DNA from: CAZQRP01 sp964596125
GTDB taxonomy: Bacteria > Chloroflexota > Dehalococcoidia > GIF9 > UBA5629
Reading direction: 5' to 3'
Assembly (NCBI GenBank): GCA_964596125.1
Contig: CAZQRP010000009.1
Span: 1-64,000, forward strand
DNA: 64,000 nucleotides
Below, in pieces: positions 35,568 to 44,939 of the stretch. The notes below the pieces were generated by a model. The model was not told the origin of the DNA. It made no database searches and saw only the letters and a list, made by a program, of their open reading frames with translations. The position numbers were made by a program, and so were the translations under genes. Position 1 is the stretch's first letter. Each line of letters starts with the position of its first letter.

Positions 35568-38324
35568 GTGGAAACTATCCACACATTTACTATGTCACAG
35601 GAAACACTTAAACGTAACTGGTACAACCTGGGACCAGATGAGGTCATCACCGCTCTCAATTCAAACTCCAGAGGTTTGAGCAGGGAGGAAGCCCAAAAAC
35701 GGTTGGACCAGTTCGGTCCTAATGATCTGGCAGAAGGAAAAAAGATCTCTCCCTGGGCAATTTTTATTAGTCAGTTTAAAAGTTTTCTGATCATTATCCT
35801 TCTCATTGCTGTAGCCCTATCAGCTATTCTTGCCGAGGTTGCTGATGCTATCGTGATTTTTGTGATCATCCTTTTCGCTGCCGGTTTAGGCTTTATCCAG
35901 GAATATAGAGCTGAACGGTCCATGGAAACTCTAAAAAAAATGGCAGCACCCAACGCATCGGTACTTAGAGACGGAGAAGAAACAGAGATACCAGCCCGAG
36001 ACTTAGTACCCGGGGACATAATTCTCCTCAGAACTGGCGACCGGATTCCGGCAGATGCTCGCCTTATTGAAGCCGTCAATTTGAGAACCGAAGAGGCTCC
36101 GCTGACCGGAGAATCAGTGCCCTGTGGGAAAATAAGCGACTCAATGGATGGTAAAGTAAACATCGGCGATAGAATGAACATGGTGTTTACAGGGACAGCG
36201 GTTGTTTATGGCAGAGGTACAGGCATTGTTACTGCTACCGGTATGGCTACCGAATTTGGCAAGATTGCCACTATGCTGCAAGAAGTTAAAGAGGAGCATA
36301 CTCCGCTTCAGCATACCCTCGACCGTATGGGAAAGTGGACTGCAGTTGCTGCTCTGACCTTGTGTTTTATCCTGACTTCAATCGGCGTTATCAGGGGACA
36401 TGAGATTCTGGAAATGGTCATCTGGGGTATAAGCCTGGCTGTAGCTGCTGTCCCGGAAGCTCTGCCAGCCGTGGTTACCATCTCCCTGGCTCTCGGCGTC
36501 CAGAGGATGGTCCGACGACATGCTTTAATCAGGAAACTGCCAGCAGTGGAAACACTTGGCTGCACTACAGTTATTTGTTCGGATAAAACAGGAACTCTTA
36601 CCCAAGACCAGATGACAGTGCGCCGCATCTACGTGGACAGTAGGTTTATTGATGTTACCGGTATTGGTTACAACACCACAGGTGAATTTCACCGTGATGG
36701 CCAAGCCTTCCTACCTGAACAAGATCCTGCACTACAGTTATTGTTTGACATCGGTGTCCTCTGTAATGATACTTCTCTCGTTTCCAACGATGGCGGTTGG
36801 GAAATCAAAGGGGATCCCACCGAAGGTGCTCTGGTTGTAGCAGCAGCTAAAGCCGGTTTATCCCAAGAAGACCTGAAAAACCGATTTCCACGCCTTGACG
36901 AAATTCCATTCTCATCAGAAACAAAAAGGATGACTACTATCCATCAAGGGTCCCAAGGTAAAACGGCTTATTCCAAGGGAGCACCAGAGGTAATCTTGAA
37001 CTCTTGCAGCCACATCTATAGTAATGGGAAAGAAACAGAGTTAAATGCTGAGGAAAGGAACAACATCCTTTCCATAGCTCAAGAAATGGCAGGCGATGCT
37101 CTCCGAGTTCTTGGAATGGCATACAAGCAGCCTACCGATACTGCCGGTACGGCTGATACCATAGAACAGGATATGGTTTTTGTCGGCTTTGCCGGCATGA
37201 TCGATCCGCCCCGTGAAGAGGTCAAGCAAGCTATAAGCCTTTGCGACCTGGCAAGTGTGAAATCAATAATGATAACCGGTGACCATAAGCTTACTGCCGT
37301 AGCCATCGCCAGGGAATTAGGCCTGATCAAGCAAGGTATTGCCCTGACCGGCGCCGAAATTGATAAAATCAGTGACGAGGAATTCGAAACTCTGGTAGAA
37401 AAAATAGAAGTATATGCCAGGGTATCGCCAGCCCACAAGCTACGTGTGGTCAAGGCTTTGACCACAAAAGGACACGTAGTAGCAATGACCGGCGACGGAG
37501 TCAACGATGCTCCAGCCTTGAAGAAAGCAGATATCGGTATCGCTATGGGTATTACCGGCACTGATGTCACCAAGGAAGCAGCCGACATGGTACTGACCGA
37601 TGATAATTTTGCTTCTATCGTAGCCGCTATAGAGGAAGGAAGGGGCATTTTCAGCAATATCAAAAAATATCTGGTCTACCTGCTTTCCTGTAATGTAGGT
37701 GAAATAATGCTTATGGCAACAGCCATTCTATTTGGTCCGCTTTTCGGAATATCAGCTGCGATTCTACCCCTTATTGCCATTCAAATCCTGTATGTTAACC
37801 TGGCCACTGATGGCCTTCCCGCTATAGCCCTATCTGTTGATCCCGCCGATCCGGATATTATGAAACAAAAGCCACGTCCTCGCCACCAGACAATATTTAC
37901 CGCACCCATCCTCAGGTTTATGGTCGGTGCCGGGATTTGGACAGCGCTTGTGTCTCTGTCTGTTTTCATCTGGGCATTAAATTCGGGACGAAGCGTCGTT
38001 GAAGCACAGTGTTTGTGCTTTGTCACTCTGATCATCATCCAGTTATTCAATGCTTTCAACTGCCGCTCATTGGAACGCTCTTTGTTCAAGATTGGTATTA
38101 CCACCAATAAATGGTTGTTATTGGCTATAGTCTGGGAATGCATTATACTCAGCCTGGTAATCTATCTGCCTGCTCTCCAAGGCCCATTTCACACTTATGC
38201 CTTAAGCCTGACTGAATGGGCAATTTGTATACTCTCAGCCTCAACCATCTTTATCGGCGCTGAAATCTACAAGCGCATTGTCTCTTTACTTGGAACTGAA
38301 AAACTTGCTCCGGTGTCTGCCTGA
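35568..38324 (+). CDS. Calcium-type (P2A) cation-transporting P-type ATPase
   Basis: A 918-residue P-type ATPase with complete catalytic machinery: LTGESVPCGK in the actuator domain, PEALPAVVTISLALG in membrane helix 4 (the ion-binding glutamate), phosphorylated Asp339 in CSDKTGTLTQDQM, KGAPEVIL in the nucleotide domain, and TGDGVNDAPALKKADIGIAMG in the hinge. About ten membrane helices are seen. The pattern is that of PMR1/SERCA-like calcium or manganese pumps. The start could be GTG at 35568 or ATG at 35592 (MSQETLKRNWYNL); neither has a strong ribosome site, and the second gives the more usual N-terminus. It is a single-gene unit with a hairpin directly after its stop. Confidence 0.93.
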   Translation: METIHTFTMSQETLKRNWYNLGPDEVITALNSNSRGLSREEAQKRLDQFGPNDLAEGKKISPWAIFISQFKSFLIIILLIAVALSAILAEVADAIVIFVIILFAAGLGFIQEYRAERSMETLKKMAAPNASVLRDGEETEIPARDLVPGDIILLRTGDRIPADARLIEAVNLRTEEAPLTGESVPCGKISDSMDGKVNIGDRMNMVFTGTAVVYGRGTGIVTATGMATEFGKIATMLQEVKEEHTPLQHTLDRMGKWTAVAALTLCFILTSIGVIRGHEILEMVIWGISLAVAAVPEALPAVVTISLALGVQRMVRRHALIRKLPAVETLGCTTVICSDKTGTLTQDQMTVRRIYVDSRFIDVTGIGYNTTGEFHRDGQAFLPEQDPALQLLFDIGVLCNDTSLVSNDGGWEIKGDPTEGALVVAAAKAGLSQEDLKNRFPRLDEIPFSSETKRMTTIHQGSQGKTAYSKGAPEVILNSCSHIYSNGKETELNAEERNNILSIAQEMAGDALRVLGMAYKQPTDTAGTADTIEQDMVFVGFAGMIDPPREEVKQAISLCDLASVKSIMITGDHKLTAVAIARELGLIKQGIALTGAEIDKISDEEFETLVEKIEVYARVSPAHKLRVVKALTTKGHVVAMTGDGVNDAPALKKADIGIAMGITGTDVTKEAADMVLTDDNFASIVAAIEEGRGIFSNIKKYLVYLLSCNVGEIMLMATAILFGPLFGISAAILPLIAIQILYVNLATDGLPAIALSVDPADPDIMKQKPRPRHQTIFTAPILRFMVGAGIWTALVSLSVFIWALNSGRSVVEAQCLCFVTLIIIQLFNAFNCRSLERSLFKIGITTNKWLLLAIVWECIILSLVIYLPALQGPFHTYALSLTEWAICILSASTIFIGAEIYKRIVSLLGTEKLAPVSA

Positions 38325-38326
38325 CA

Positions 38327-38358
38327 GTACACTATATCTCTTATATACAATAGTGTAC
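38327..38358 (+). terminator. Perfect 9-bp hairpin after the P-type ATPase gene
   Basis: GTACACTAT and ATAGTGTAC form a perfect 9-bp stem around a 14-nt loop, starting 2 nt after the stop. There is no T run, so it is not a classic terminator; it may protect the mRNA end or act with another factor. Confidence 0.4.
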
Positions 38359-38663
38359 ACAAAGTATCACTTCAATACTTTCGAACTGAAGGAGCGCTGA
38401 ACGTCTTACAACCGGAAATGCAGTGCAGTCCGGTAACGCCGGTTGTTGCTTAATAAAAAGCTACTACCATAAAAATAGCATAATCATCGATCCTTTAGTC
38501 AGTTTTTAATTTGTTGTCCTACAGCAGAGCCTTATTATTGAGGTACCACGTGCTTGCATCATAATGGACTGAACAGTTAAACTAGCATTGTCATTATAAA
38601 TGGTATCCACAATTAACTGATGTACCTGGACTTTAACTCTGATCGATTAAATAGGAGATTCTT
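38359..38663. other. Non-coding stretch
   Basis: About 300 nt before the crotonase gene. It contains a G+C-rich palindrome around 38409-38445 (AACCGG...CCGGTT with an inner CCGGTAACGCCGG hairpin), not followed by T residues. No gene is seen. Confidence 0.35.
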
Positions 38664-39434
38664 ATGACTGGCAAGACTATCATGTATGAAAAGCTGGGAG
38701 CAGTGTGTATTATAACTATAAATCGACCCGAGGAAGATAACGCCATAAATACTCAAGTAGCTGATGAGCTGACTGAAATCTGCAACGCTATCAGCCTCGA
38801 TGGAGAAATCAAGGTAGCTATCTTTACTGGCGCTGGTAAAAAAGCATTCTCTATAGGCGCTGACACAAATGAGCTTCGACCTGCAGTTAACAAGCAGGAA
38901 CCCAAGCTACTATCCGTGGCTGTACCGGTAGCGAATCTGAAATGCCCGACCATTGCGGCGATTAATGGTGATGCTTTTGGTCAGGGTTTGGAATTGGCAT
39001 TAGCTTGTGACCTCAGGATTGCTGCAGATACAGCCCGTTTCGCAGCATCCCATATCGGCACAGGTTTCATCCCCTGGGATGGTGCAACTCAGCGTCTACC
39101 ACGCTTGATAGGTATGTCTAAAGCTATGGAACTGGTTCTTGCAGGAGAAACCATAGATGCTAAAGAAGCACGTCAGATCGGCCTGGTTAACAGTTTAGTT
39201 TCACGGGAGGAGCTAATTCCAACGATAACAACTATGGGACAGACAATGGCCTCTAAGTCTCCCCTGGCATTGAGTTTTGCCAAGGAGGCAATAAACAAGG
39301 GGATGGATATGACAATAGAACAGGGTTTGCGTCTGGAGGCTGACCTCTACTTCCTGCTACACACAACCGAGGACCGAACCGAAGGAATCAGGGCATTTCT
39401 TGAAAAGAGACCTCCTCAGTTCAAGGGAAAGTAA
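38664..39434 (+). CDS. Enoyl-CoA hydratase/isomerase family protein (E164 position changed)
   Basis: A 256-residue crotonase. The oxyanion-hole segments are FTGAGKKAFSIGADTNEL and AINGDAFGQGLELALACDLRIA. The first catalytic Glu (of rat hydratase E144) is kept in GLELALA, but the place of the second (E164, normally QPE) reads ASHI, a His. Hydratase activity may therefore be altered; crotonases with one Glu often act as isomerases, hydrolases or decarboxylases. It is followed by a second crotonase 25 nt later and then an acyl-CoA synthetase, an acyl-CoA degradation context. AGGAGA precedes the ATG. Confidence 0.85.
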   Translation: MTGKTIMYEKLGAVCIITINRPEEDNAINTQVADELTEICNAISLDGEIKVAIFTGAGKKAFSIGADTNELRPAVNKQEPKLLSVAVPVANLKCPTIAAINGDAFGQGLELALACDLRIAADTARFAASHIGTGFIPWDGATQRLPRLIGMSKAMELVLAGETIDAKEARQIGLVNSLVSREELIPTITTMGQTMASKSPLALSFAKEAINKGMDMTIEQGLRLEADLYFLLHTTEDRTEGIRAFLEKRPPQFKGK

Positions 39435-39459
39435 AACCTACTCAATCCTGGAGATAGTA

Positions 39460-40200
39460 ATGAGCAACTTTGAAACCATAATCTATGAAAAGCGGGGTAA
39501 CGTAGCCTATATTACACTTAATCGTCCGCAAGCTTTAAATTCCTATAATATCCGAATGAGAGACGAGCTGTACCAGGTTCTCGGCGCTATAAAAGATGAC
39601 CAGGAGGTAATGGTTGCTATTTTAAAAGGAGCAGGAGAAAAAGCATTTTGTGCTGGTGCCGATTTGAGTGAGTTTCTTACTGCTCCAACTCCGATGATCG
39701 CCCGGCAGGTGCGTTGGGAACGCGACATCTGGGGACTTTTCCTGAGCATTCCTCAGCCTTTAATTGCTGTACTTCATGGCTATGTTCTAGGCTCGGGCAT
39801 CGAGATGTCTTTATGCTGTGATCTAAGGATAGCCTCGGAGGATGTTCAGTTTGGTTTGCCTGAAGTAGCACTTGGTATAATCCCGGCTGCCGGGGCTACT
39901 CAGACACTTCCACGAACAATTGGACGAGCCAAAGCCCTGGAAATGCTGCTCACCGGCCGCTGGATTAAAGCAGAAGAAGCCCATAAGACAGGCCTTGTCA
40001 ATAGAGTGGTACCGAAAGACCAACTGTTACAGGTTGTAGAGAGCATAGCCGTAAAAATCATATCTTTTAATCCGGTATTAATCAGAAATGCCAAATATGC
40101 GTTACGTAGAAGTCTAGACCTGCCTTTATCAGATGGTCTGGAAATGGAAAGACGGCTGGCAATTTCGGTCCAGTGCATGGTAGCCGGTAGTACGTCTTAA
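39460..40200 (+). CDS. Enoyl-CoA hydratase/isomerase family protein
   Basis: A 246-residue crotonase, paralogue of the preceding gene. Signatures: AYITLNRPQALNSYN, GAGEKAFCAGADLSEF, GYVLGSGIEMSLCCDLRIA and FGLPEVALGIIPAAGATQ. Both hydratase glutamates are present (GIEMSL and LPEV), so it may be a real enoyl-CoA hydratase, unlike its neighbour. The frame is open to 39400, but ATG 39460 has GGAG upstream and gives the conserved N-terminus, leaving 25 nt after the previous stop. The adjacent pair suggests duplication with division of labour. Confidence 0.88.
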   Translation: MSNFETIIYEKRGNVAYITLNRPQALNSYNIRMRDELYQVLGAIKDDQEVMVAILKGAGEKAFCAGADLSEFLTAPTPMIARQVRWERDIWGLFLSIPQPLIAVLHGYVLGSGIEMSLCCDLRIASEDVQFGLPEVALGIIPAAGATQTLPRTIGRAKALEMLLTGRWIKAEEAHKTGLVNRVVPKDQLLQVVESIAVKIISFNPVLIRNAKYALRRSLDLPLSDGLEMERRLAISVQCMVAGSTS

Positions 40201-40423
40201 TTCGCCGTTGGGTAGTCGAGGAGCCTGTCTGCAATTTGATCTGACAACTACAGTGCCAGCAGCTCTGGCTGTTTATAGCGAAGGTCCACAGATTTGACTT
40301 ACATCGGCATTCCCGTTATTATTTATGGCGGTTCGTCGACAAAGATAACTTGCCAAACACCAGAGATAACTAAGCAAAATCATACAGCTTGATAGTAATT
40401 CATATTAGATTGAGGAAAATGGT

Positions 40424-41983
40424 ATGAACACTACAGATTTTCTAAGTATCGCTGTTGCTATTTGCCCCGACCAGGACGCTATCATTTTCGAGGGTAAACG
40501 CCTTACGTATTCTCAAATTAACGAGCGAGTTAACAGGCTGGGTAATGCTTTAAAAAAGCTGGGAGTGCAGAAAGGTGATCGCATAGCTATATTACAGGTC
40601 AACTGTCCGGAATGTATTGAAACGTATTATGCTGCCGCTAAGCTTGGTATTATATTCGTTCCGCTTAATTTCAGAGCTAAGGAAGATGAACTGCGCTATA
40701 TGTCAGGCCATGCTGAGATAAAAATCTTGTTTACAGGCAAAAGGTACGTGGATATGGTACGTGCTATTTTACCTAAGTTGCCTACTATAGAACACTGTGT
40801 CTCCATAGATGATAGGGAGCCAGATATGCTCTACTACGGTGACCTTATCGATTCGTCTCCCGATGATGAAGTGTTCTCCGATATCGAAGACGATGATGTC
40901 ACTATTCTGATGTACACCGCAGGCACAACAGGCCTACCTAAAGGAGTGCCGTTAAGACACAATGGCTTTGTCAGCTATGTGCTTGAGAATGTAGACCCGG
41001 CCAGCCCTGACACAGAGGAAAGAAATCTTCTTACAGTACCGCTCTATCACGTAGCCGGTATTCAAGCGATGATGGCAGCCATCTATGGCGGTCGGACACT
41101 GGCGTTGATGAGACAGTTCGAAGTCAATGAATGGATGGAAACTGTGCAAAATGAGCATGCTAATCGCGCAATGCTGGTGCCAACGATGCTCAAGAATATC
41201 GTAGATAATCCAGATTTCGCAAAGTACGACCTTAGCAGCATGAAGGTTATAACCTATGGTGCAGCTCCAATGCCTTATGAAGTCATCAGCAAAGCCATAA
41301 CGCTCATGCCATGGGTGAGGTTCATCAATGCCTTTGGACAAACGGAAACAGCATCTACAATAACATCGTTAGGTCCTGAAGACCACATAATAGAAGGGAC
41401 GGAAGAGGAAAGGGAGAAAAAGTTAAAGAGGCTGACGACATCAATCGGCAAGCCTTTACCTGATGTGGAGGTTAAAATACTGGGAGAAGATGGAAAAGCA
41501 TTACCCCCTAATGAGGTAGGAGACATCGTAGCTAAAGGCCCCCGGATAATGACAGGATACTGGCAGGATGAACAGAAGACAGCACAGGCATTTACTCCTG
41601 ATGGCTGGCTAATCACCAGTGATAGGGGATGGATGGATGAAGAAGGGTATATATATTTAGCTGGTCGCGGTGATGACATGATTATCAGGGGAGGCGAGAA
41701 TATCGCTCCAGGGGAAGTTGAGAATGCTCTAACCTCTCATCCCAAAGTAGAGGAGGCAGCGGTTATTGGAGTGCCCGATCCGGAATGGGGGCAGATACCC
41801 AGGGCCATCGTAGTGCTTAAGAAAGGGGAGACGGCTACTGCCGACGAGATCATGGAGCATTGTCGTTCTACCCTGGCAAGTTATAAACGTCCAAGGTCGG
41901 TAGTCTTTCTCGATGTACTACCACGCAATCCAATGGGCAAGGTATTGAAAAATAAGCTCCGCGATCAATATGGACAGCCCTGA
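40424..41983 (+). CDS. AMP-forming acyl-CoA synthetase/ligase
   Basis: A 519-residue ANL-family ligase. Motifs in order: the phosphate loop MYTAGTTGLPKGVPLRH (about residue 163), NAFGQTETASTIT (about 303), the ITSDRGWMDEEGYIYLAGRGDD hinge region (key residues D and R near 408-420), and the catalytic Lys in RNPMGKVLKNKL near the end. It activates a carboxylic acid to acyl-AMP and then acyl-CoA. The substrate is unknown; FadD-like and aromatic ligases share this form. The surrounding crotonases and CoA-transferases suggest activation of a carboxylic acid for beta-oxidation-type breakdown. A TGAGGAAAATGGT site precedes the ATG. Confidence 0.9.
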   Translation: MNTTDFLSIAVAICPDQDAIIFEGKRLTYSQINERVNRLGNALKKLGVQKGDRIAILQVNCPECIETYYAAAKLGIIFVPLNFRAKEDELRYMSGHAEIKILFTGKRYVDMVRAILPKLPTIEHCVSIDDREPDMLYYGDLIDSSPDDEVFSDIEDDDVTILMYTAGTTGLPKGVPLRHNGFVSYVLENVDPASPDTEERNLLTVPLYHVAGIQAMMAAIYGGRTLALMRQFEVNEWMETVQNEHANRAMLVPTMLKNIVDNPDFAKYDLSSMKVITYGAAPMPYEVISKAITLMPWVRFINAFGQTETASTITSLGPEDHIIEGTEEEREKKLKRLTTSIGKPLPDVEVKILGEDGKALPPNEVGDIVAKGPRIMTGYWQDEQKTAQAFTPDGWLITSDRGWMDEEGYIYLAGRGDDMIIRGGENIAPGEVENALTSHPKVEEAAVIGVPDPEWGQIPRAIVVLKKGETATADEIMEHCRSTLASYKRPRSVVFLDVLPRNPMGKVLKNKLRDQYGQP

Positions 41984-42038
41984 TTTTGCAATCTGAAGTA
42001 CTTGAAGTTAAAATACTTTAGGAGGTTTAAATATAGAG

Positions 42039-42158
42039 ATGGCCAATGAAATAGGCAAGAGATATATTTGTAAGAAATGTAACTCGGAGTTTATCGTCAC
42101 CAGAGCCGGCGAAGGATCACTAAGCTGCTGTGGTCAACCAATGGAACTGAAGAAATAA
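42039..42158 (+). CDS. Desulforedoxin-like mini-protein 1
   Basis: A 39-residue protein with the desulforedoxin pattern: YICKKCNSEFIVTRAGEG, then SCCGQPMELKK. Four Cys (CxxC and an adjacent CC pair) would bind one iron as in the N-domain of desulfoferrodoxin. AGGAGG lies about twelve bases before the ATG. It follows the acyl-CoA synthetase by 55 nt and precedes a second copy. It may be a small electron carrier or a metal-binding chaperone. Family recognition is good, function inferred. Confidence 0.82.
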   Translation: MANEIGKRYICKKCNSEFIVTRAGEGSLSCCGQPMELKK

Positions 42159-42205
42159 TGCTTTTAAGCATGGATTTAATAACATAGTAATGAGGATACT
42201 ACATC

Positions 42206-42346
42206 ATGAATCAATTGGGTAAAAGATACAAATGCCAGGTGTGTGGCACCGAAGTATTATGCACCAAAGCCGGTGAAGGTGCTATTATCTGCTGTAATCA
42301 GGAAATGGAAACGCAGGAACCGCGACCCTTACCTTCCTCTGACTGA
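42206..42346 (+). CDS. Desulforedoxin-like mini-protein 2
   Basis: A 46-residue paralogue of the gene 47 nt upstream: LGKRYKCQVCGTEVLCTKAG, then ICCNQEMETQEP. The same CxxC...CC cysteines are kept, plus an extra Cys, and a seven-residue Pro/Ser-rich tail is added. GAGGAT precedes the ATG. Two desulforedoxin-like proteins in tandem between an acyl-CoA ligase and CoA-transferases suggest a shared redox role, but this is not shown by sequence. Confidence 0.8.
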   Translation: MNQLGKRYKCQVCGTEVLCTKAGEGAIICCNQEMETQEPRPLPSSD

Positions 42347-42405
42347 ATATACATCGGCATAGCAGCTTAAATACATAGATGCTAATGTTAGCAAGGGCTT
42401 TTTCC

Positions 42406-42443
42406 TGCTATTCTATGCCCCCAAATAGCATCGCGGTTTTTTT
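42406..42443 (+). terminator. Possible terminator after the mini-redoxin genes
   Basis: TGCTATT/AATAGCA (42406-42412 and 42424-42430) can pair around an 11-nt loop; six bases later a run of seven T follows (42437-42443). The gap between stem and T run makes it a weak candidate. Confidence 0.4.
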
Positions 42444-42556
42444 ATTATTCAGGAAGTAAACATCGATCCTTAAGTTCTTTGATAATATAACTAGACGATC
42501 TACTCATAACTATTCTAACTATAGTAGTCCAGGGGAAAGAAGCAACGCTACTGGGT

Positions 42557-43738
42557 GGACTCCAAGTTTTAGATTTAGCTGACGAAAAGGCCTCTTTTTG
42601 TTCCAGGCTGCTGGCTGGTATGGGGGCTGAAGTTATTAAAGTTGAAAGACCCGGTGGTGATGCTTCCCGGTCTATCGGTCCCTTTGCAGGAAATATACCT
42701 CACCCCGAGAAAAGCCTCCCATTCTGGTACAACAACACCAGTAAGCTCGGCATAACTCTGAATTTTGATAGTGAGAGGGGACGTGACATCTTTCTCAGGC
42801 TGGCTGGTAAAGCTGATGTGGTCATCGAAACATTCCCGCCAGGATACTTAAAAGAAATCGGCCTGGACTACGAAATACTGAGTGCCGCAAACCCTGGACT
42901 CATACTAACCTCGATCACTGGCTTCGGGCAAACAGGACCTTATAGACTGTACAAATCCTGCGATATGGTTGCATCAGCCTCTGGCGGGCAGATGTTTGTC
43001 TGCGGAAATCCTGAAACACCGCCACTTAAGCCTTACGGCCAGCAGTCATATTACATGGCTTCCCTATTTGCCGTCATGGGCATCCTTATAGCGCTGCATG
43101 AACGACGCAGCAGCGATAGAGGTCAACATATTGACATCTCTTTACAGGAAGCAGTAGCTGCAACATTGGAGCATGTGATGGTACGTTATTTCTATGACAA
43201 CGTTGTGCCCGGTAGACAGGGAAACCTCCACTGGAATACCACAGCCTGTCTTATGCCGGGTAAGGATGGCTATATTCTCATTACTTTTAATACGGAATGG
43301 AATACTTTAGTTGAATGGATGGATAGCGAGGGCATGGCTGGTGACCTGGTAGATGAAAAGTGGCGTGATGAAGATTATCGGATGCGGCATGTCGATCATA
43401 TTATTGAAGTCATGAAATGCTGGACAGCAACCCATACCATCGCCGAGCTTTTTGAGTTGGGCCAACTTATGCGTTTTCCATGGGCTCCTGTGTGCTCACC
43501 ACAAGATTTATTCGATAGTCCACAACTTAAAGCGCGTAACTTTTTCACCACGGTTGATCACTTAGAACTTAACACCTCACTCACCTATCCCGGTTTTCAT
43601 TTCAAGTTCAGTGATTTTACCTGTAGCCAAATGAGGCGATCTCCCTTCGTCGGTGAGCACAATTCGCACATCTACCATGAAACTCTGGGGCTTTCAGCCG
43701 ACGAACTGGACGGACTATCTTCAACAAATATTATTTAG
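42557..43738 (+). CDS. CaiB/BaiF CoA-transferase with no standard start codon
   Basis: A class III CoA-transferase: GAEVIKVERPGGD, TSITGFGQTGPYR, QHIDISLQEAVAATLE. The first ATG is at 42620, but conserved N-terminal sequence (GGLQVLDLADEKASFCSRLL) is encoded upstream of it, back to at least 42557. Between the in-frame stop at 42488 and 42620 there is no ATG, GTG or TTG, so the true start must be CTG (42557), another rare codon, or the start has been lost. Without this segment the CoA-binding Rossmann half would be incomplete. Its stop is 13 nt before a second CoA-transferase. Substrate unknown. Confidence 0.75.
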   Translation, partial: GLQVLDLADEKASFCSRLLAGMGAEVIKVERPGGDASRSIGPFAGNIPHPEKSLPFWYNNTSKLGITLNFDSERGRDIFLRLAGKADVVIETFPPGYLKEIGLDYEILSAANPGLILTSITGFGQTGPYRLYKSCDMVASASGGQMFVCGNPETPPLKPYGQQSYYMASLFAVMGILIALHERRSSDRGQHIDISLQEAVAATLEHVMVRYFYDNVVPGRQGNLHWNTTACLMPGKDGYILITFNTEWNTLVEWMDSEGMAGDLVDEKWRDEDYRMRHVDHIIEVMKCWTATHTIAELFELGQLMRFPWAPVCSPQDLFDSPQLKARNFFTTVDHLELNTSLTYPGFHFKFSDFTCSQMRRSPFVGEHNSHIYHETLGLSADELDGLSSTNII

Positions 43739-43751
43739 ATTGGATGCTCAA

Positions 43752-44939
43752 ATGAATGAGAATGCCCTCATGGGGATAAGAGTGCTGGATTTCACCTGGC
43801 TTCTGGCAGGTCCCTATGCTACAAGAATCCTGGCTGATTTCGGTGCTGAAGTTATTAAGGTCCAGTCTAACAAGTCAGTTACCGGTGCAGAGTCAAATAC
43901 GACAGGTTATTTCAATAACTGGAACCGCAATAAGCTGGGCATAACCCTTAATATGAGCCACCCGGAGGCACGGGAGCTCGCACTCAAACTAATTGGAATC
44001 TGCGATGTATTGATACAAAATTTTACACCCCGCGTTATGGTTAACTGGGATTTAACCTATGAGGCTCTCAAAGAGATAAAATCCGATATTATCATGGTAA
44101 GCATGTCAGGGATGGGACAAACGGGTCCCTGGAGGGATTTCGCTGCCCTCGGCCACACTATTCAAGCATTATCCGGCATTACCTATCTCACTTCTCCTGA
44201 TCAGGGGCCCCCAGCCGGAATAGGCTATGCTTATTCCGATATAGTAGCCGGCTCATTTGCTGCCATGGCCATCCTGGCTGCATTGGAATTTCGATCTAAG
44301 ACTGGCAGAGGCCAATATATAGATATCTCAGAATATGAAGCAATGTGCACCTTACTCGGACCTACTATCCTGGACTGTTCAGTTAACCATGCTGTTACCG
44401 TGCCGAGTGGTAATGATACTGATTATATCCCGGCTGCTCCTTACGGCTGCTATAAATGCCTGGGAGAAGAAAGATGGTGTGTTATCGCCGTATTCGGTGA
44501 TGATGAATGGCTCTCCCTTTGCCAGGTTATGGGTAATCCCGATTGGACAAAACAGGAAAAGTTTTCCACACACTTGAAAAGGAAGGAAAATGTCAAAGAA
44601 CTGAACGAATTACTGGAACACTGGACTATCAATCACACGCCGGAGGAGATCATGACTTTACTGCAAGAAGCAAACATCGCTGCAAGCGTAGTCAACGATG
44701 CCAGTAACCTGGCAAATAATCCTCAGCTAAAAGCCAGGGGCTTCTTCTTCCAAGCTCAGCATCCGGTGCTCGGAGACTGCACCTTTGATAGTACTCCGAT
44801 TAATCTTTCCAGGACTCCTCCCCGCTTTCAACGGGCTGCCCCTCTACTGGGTCAGGACAACATGTATGTCTATAATGAGCTACTGGGGCTTGATAACCAG
44901 CAGCTTTCCCACTACATCGCCAAAGGCATTATTAGTTAG
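43752..44939 (+). CDS. CaiB/BaiF CoA-transferase
   Basis: A 395-residue class III CoA-transferase, paralogue of its upstream neighbour: MGIRVLDFTWLLAGPYATR, ADFGAEVIKVQSNKS, MVSMSGMGQTGPWR and GQYIDISEYEAMC with the catalytic acid in the usual place. A longer frame to 43653 overlaps the previous gene; ATG 43752 gives the family N-terminus and avoids this. The tandem pair may form a heteromer, as known in some two-subunit CoA-transferases, or use different acids. The stop overlaps by 4 nt the end of the convergent amidohydrolase gene. Confidence 0.9.
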   Translation: MNENALMGIRVLDFTWLLAGPYATRILADFGAEVIKVQSNKSVTGAESNTTGYFNNWNRNKLGITLNMSHPEARELALKLIGICDVLIQNFTPRVMVNWDLTYEALKEIKSDIIMVSMSGMGQTGPWRDFAALGHTIQALSGITYLTSPDQGPPAGIGYAYSDIVAGSFAAMAILAALEFRSKTGRGQYIDISEYEAMCTLLGPTILDCSVNHAVTVPSGNDTDYIPAAPYGCYKCLGEERWCVIAVFGDDEWLSLCQVMGNPDWTKQEKFSTHLKRKENVKELNELLEHWTINHTPEEIMTLLQEANIAASVVNDASNLANNPQLKARGFFFQAQHPVLGDCTFDSTPINLSRTPPRFQRAAPLLGQDNMYVYNELLGLDNQQLSHYIAKGIIS

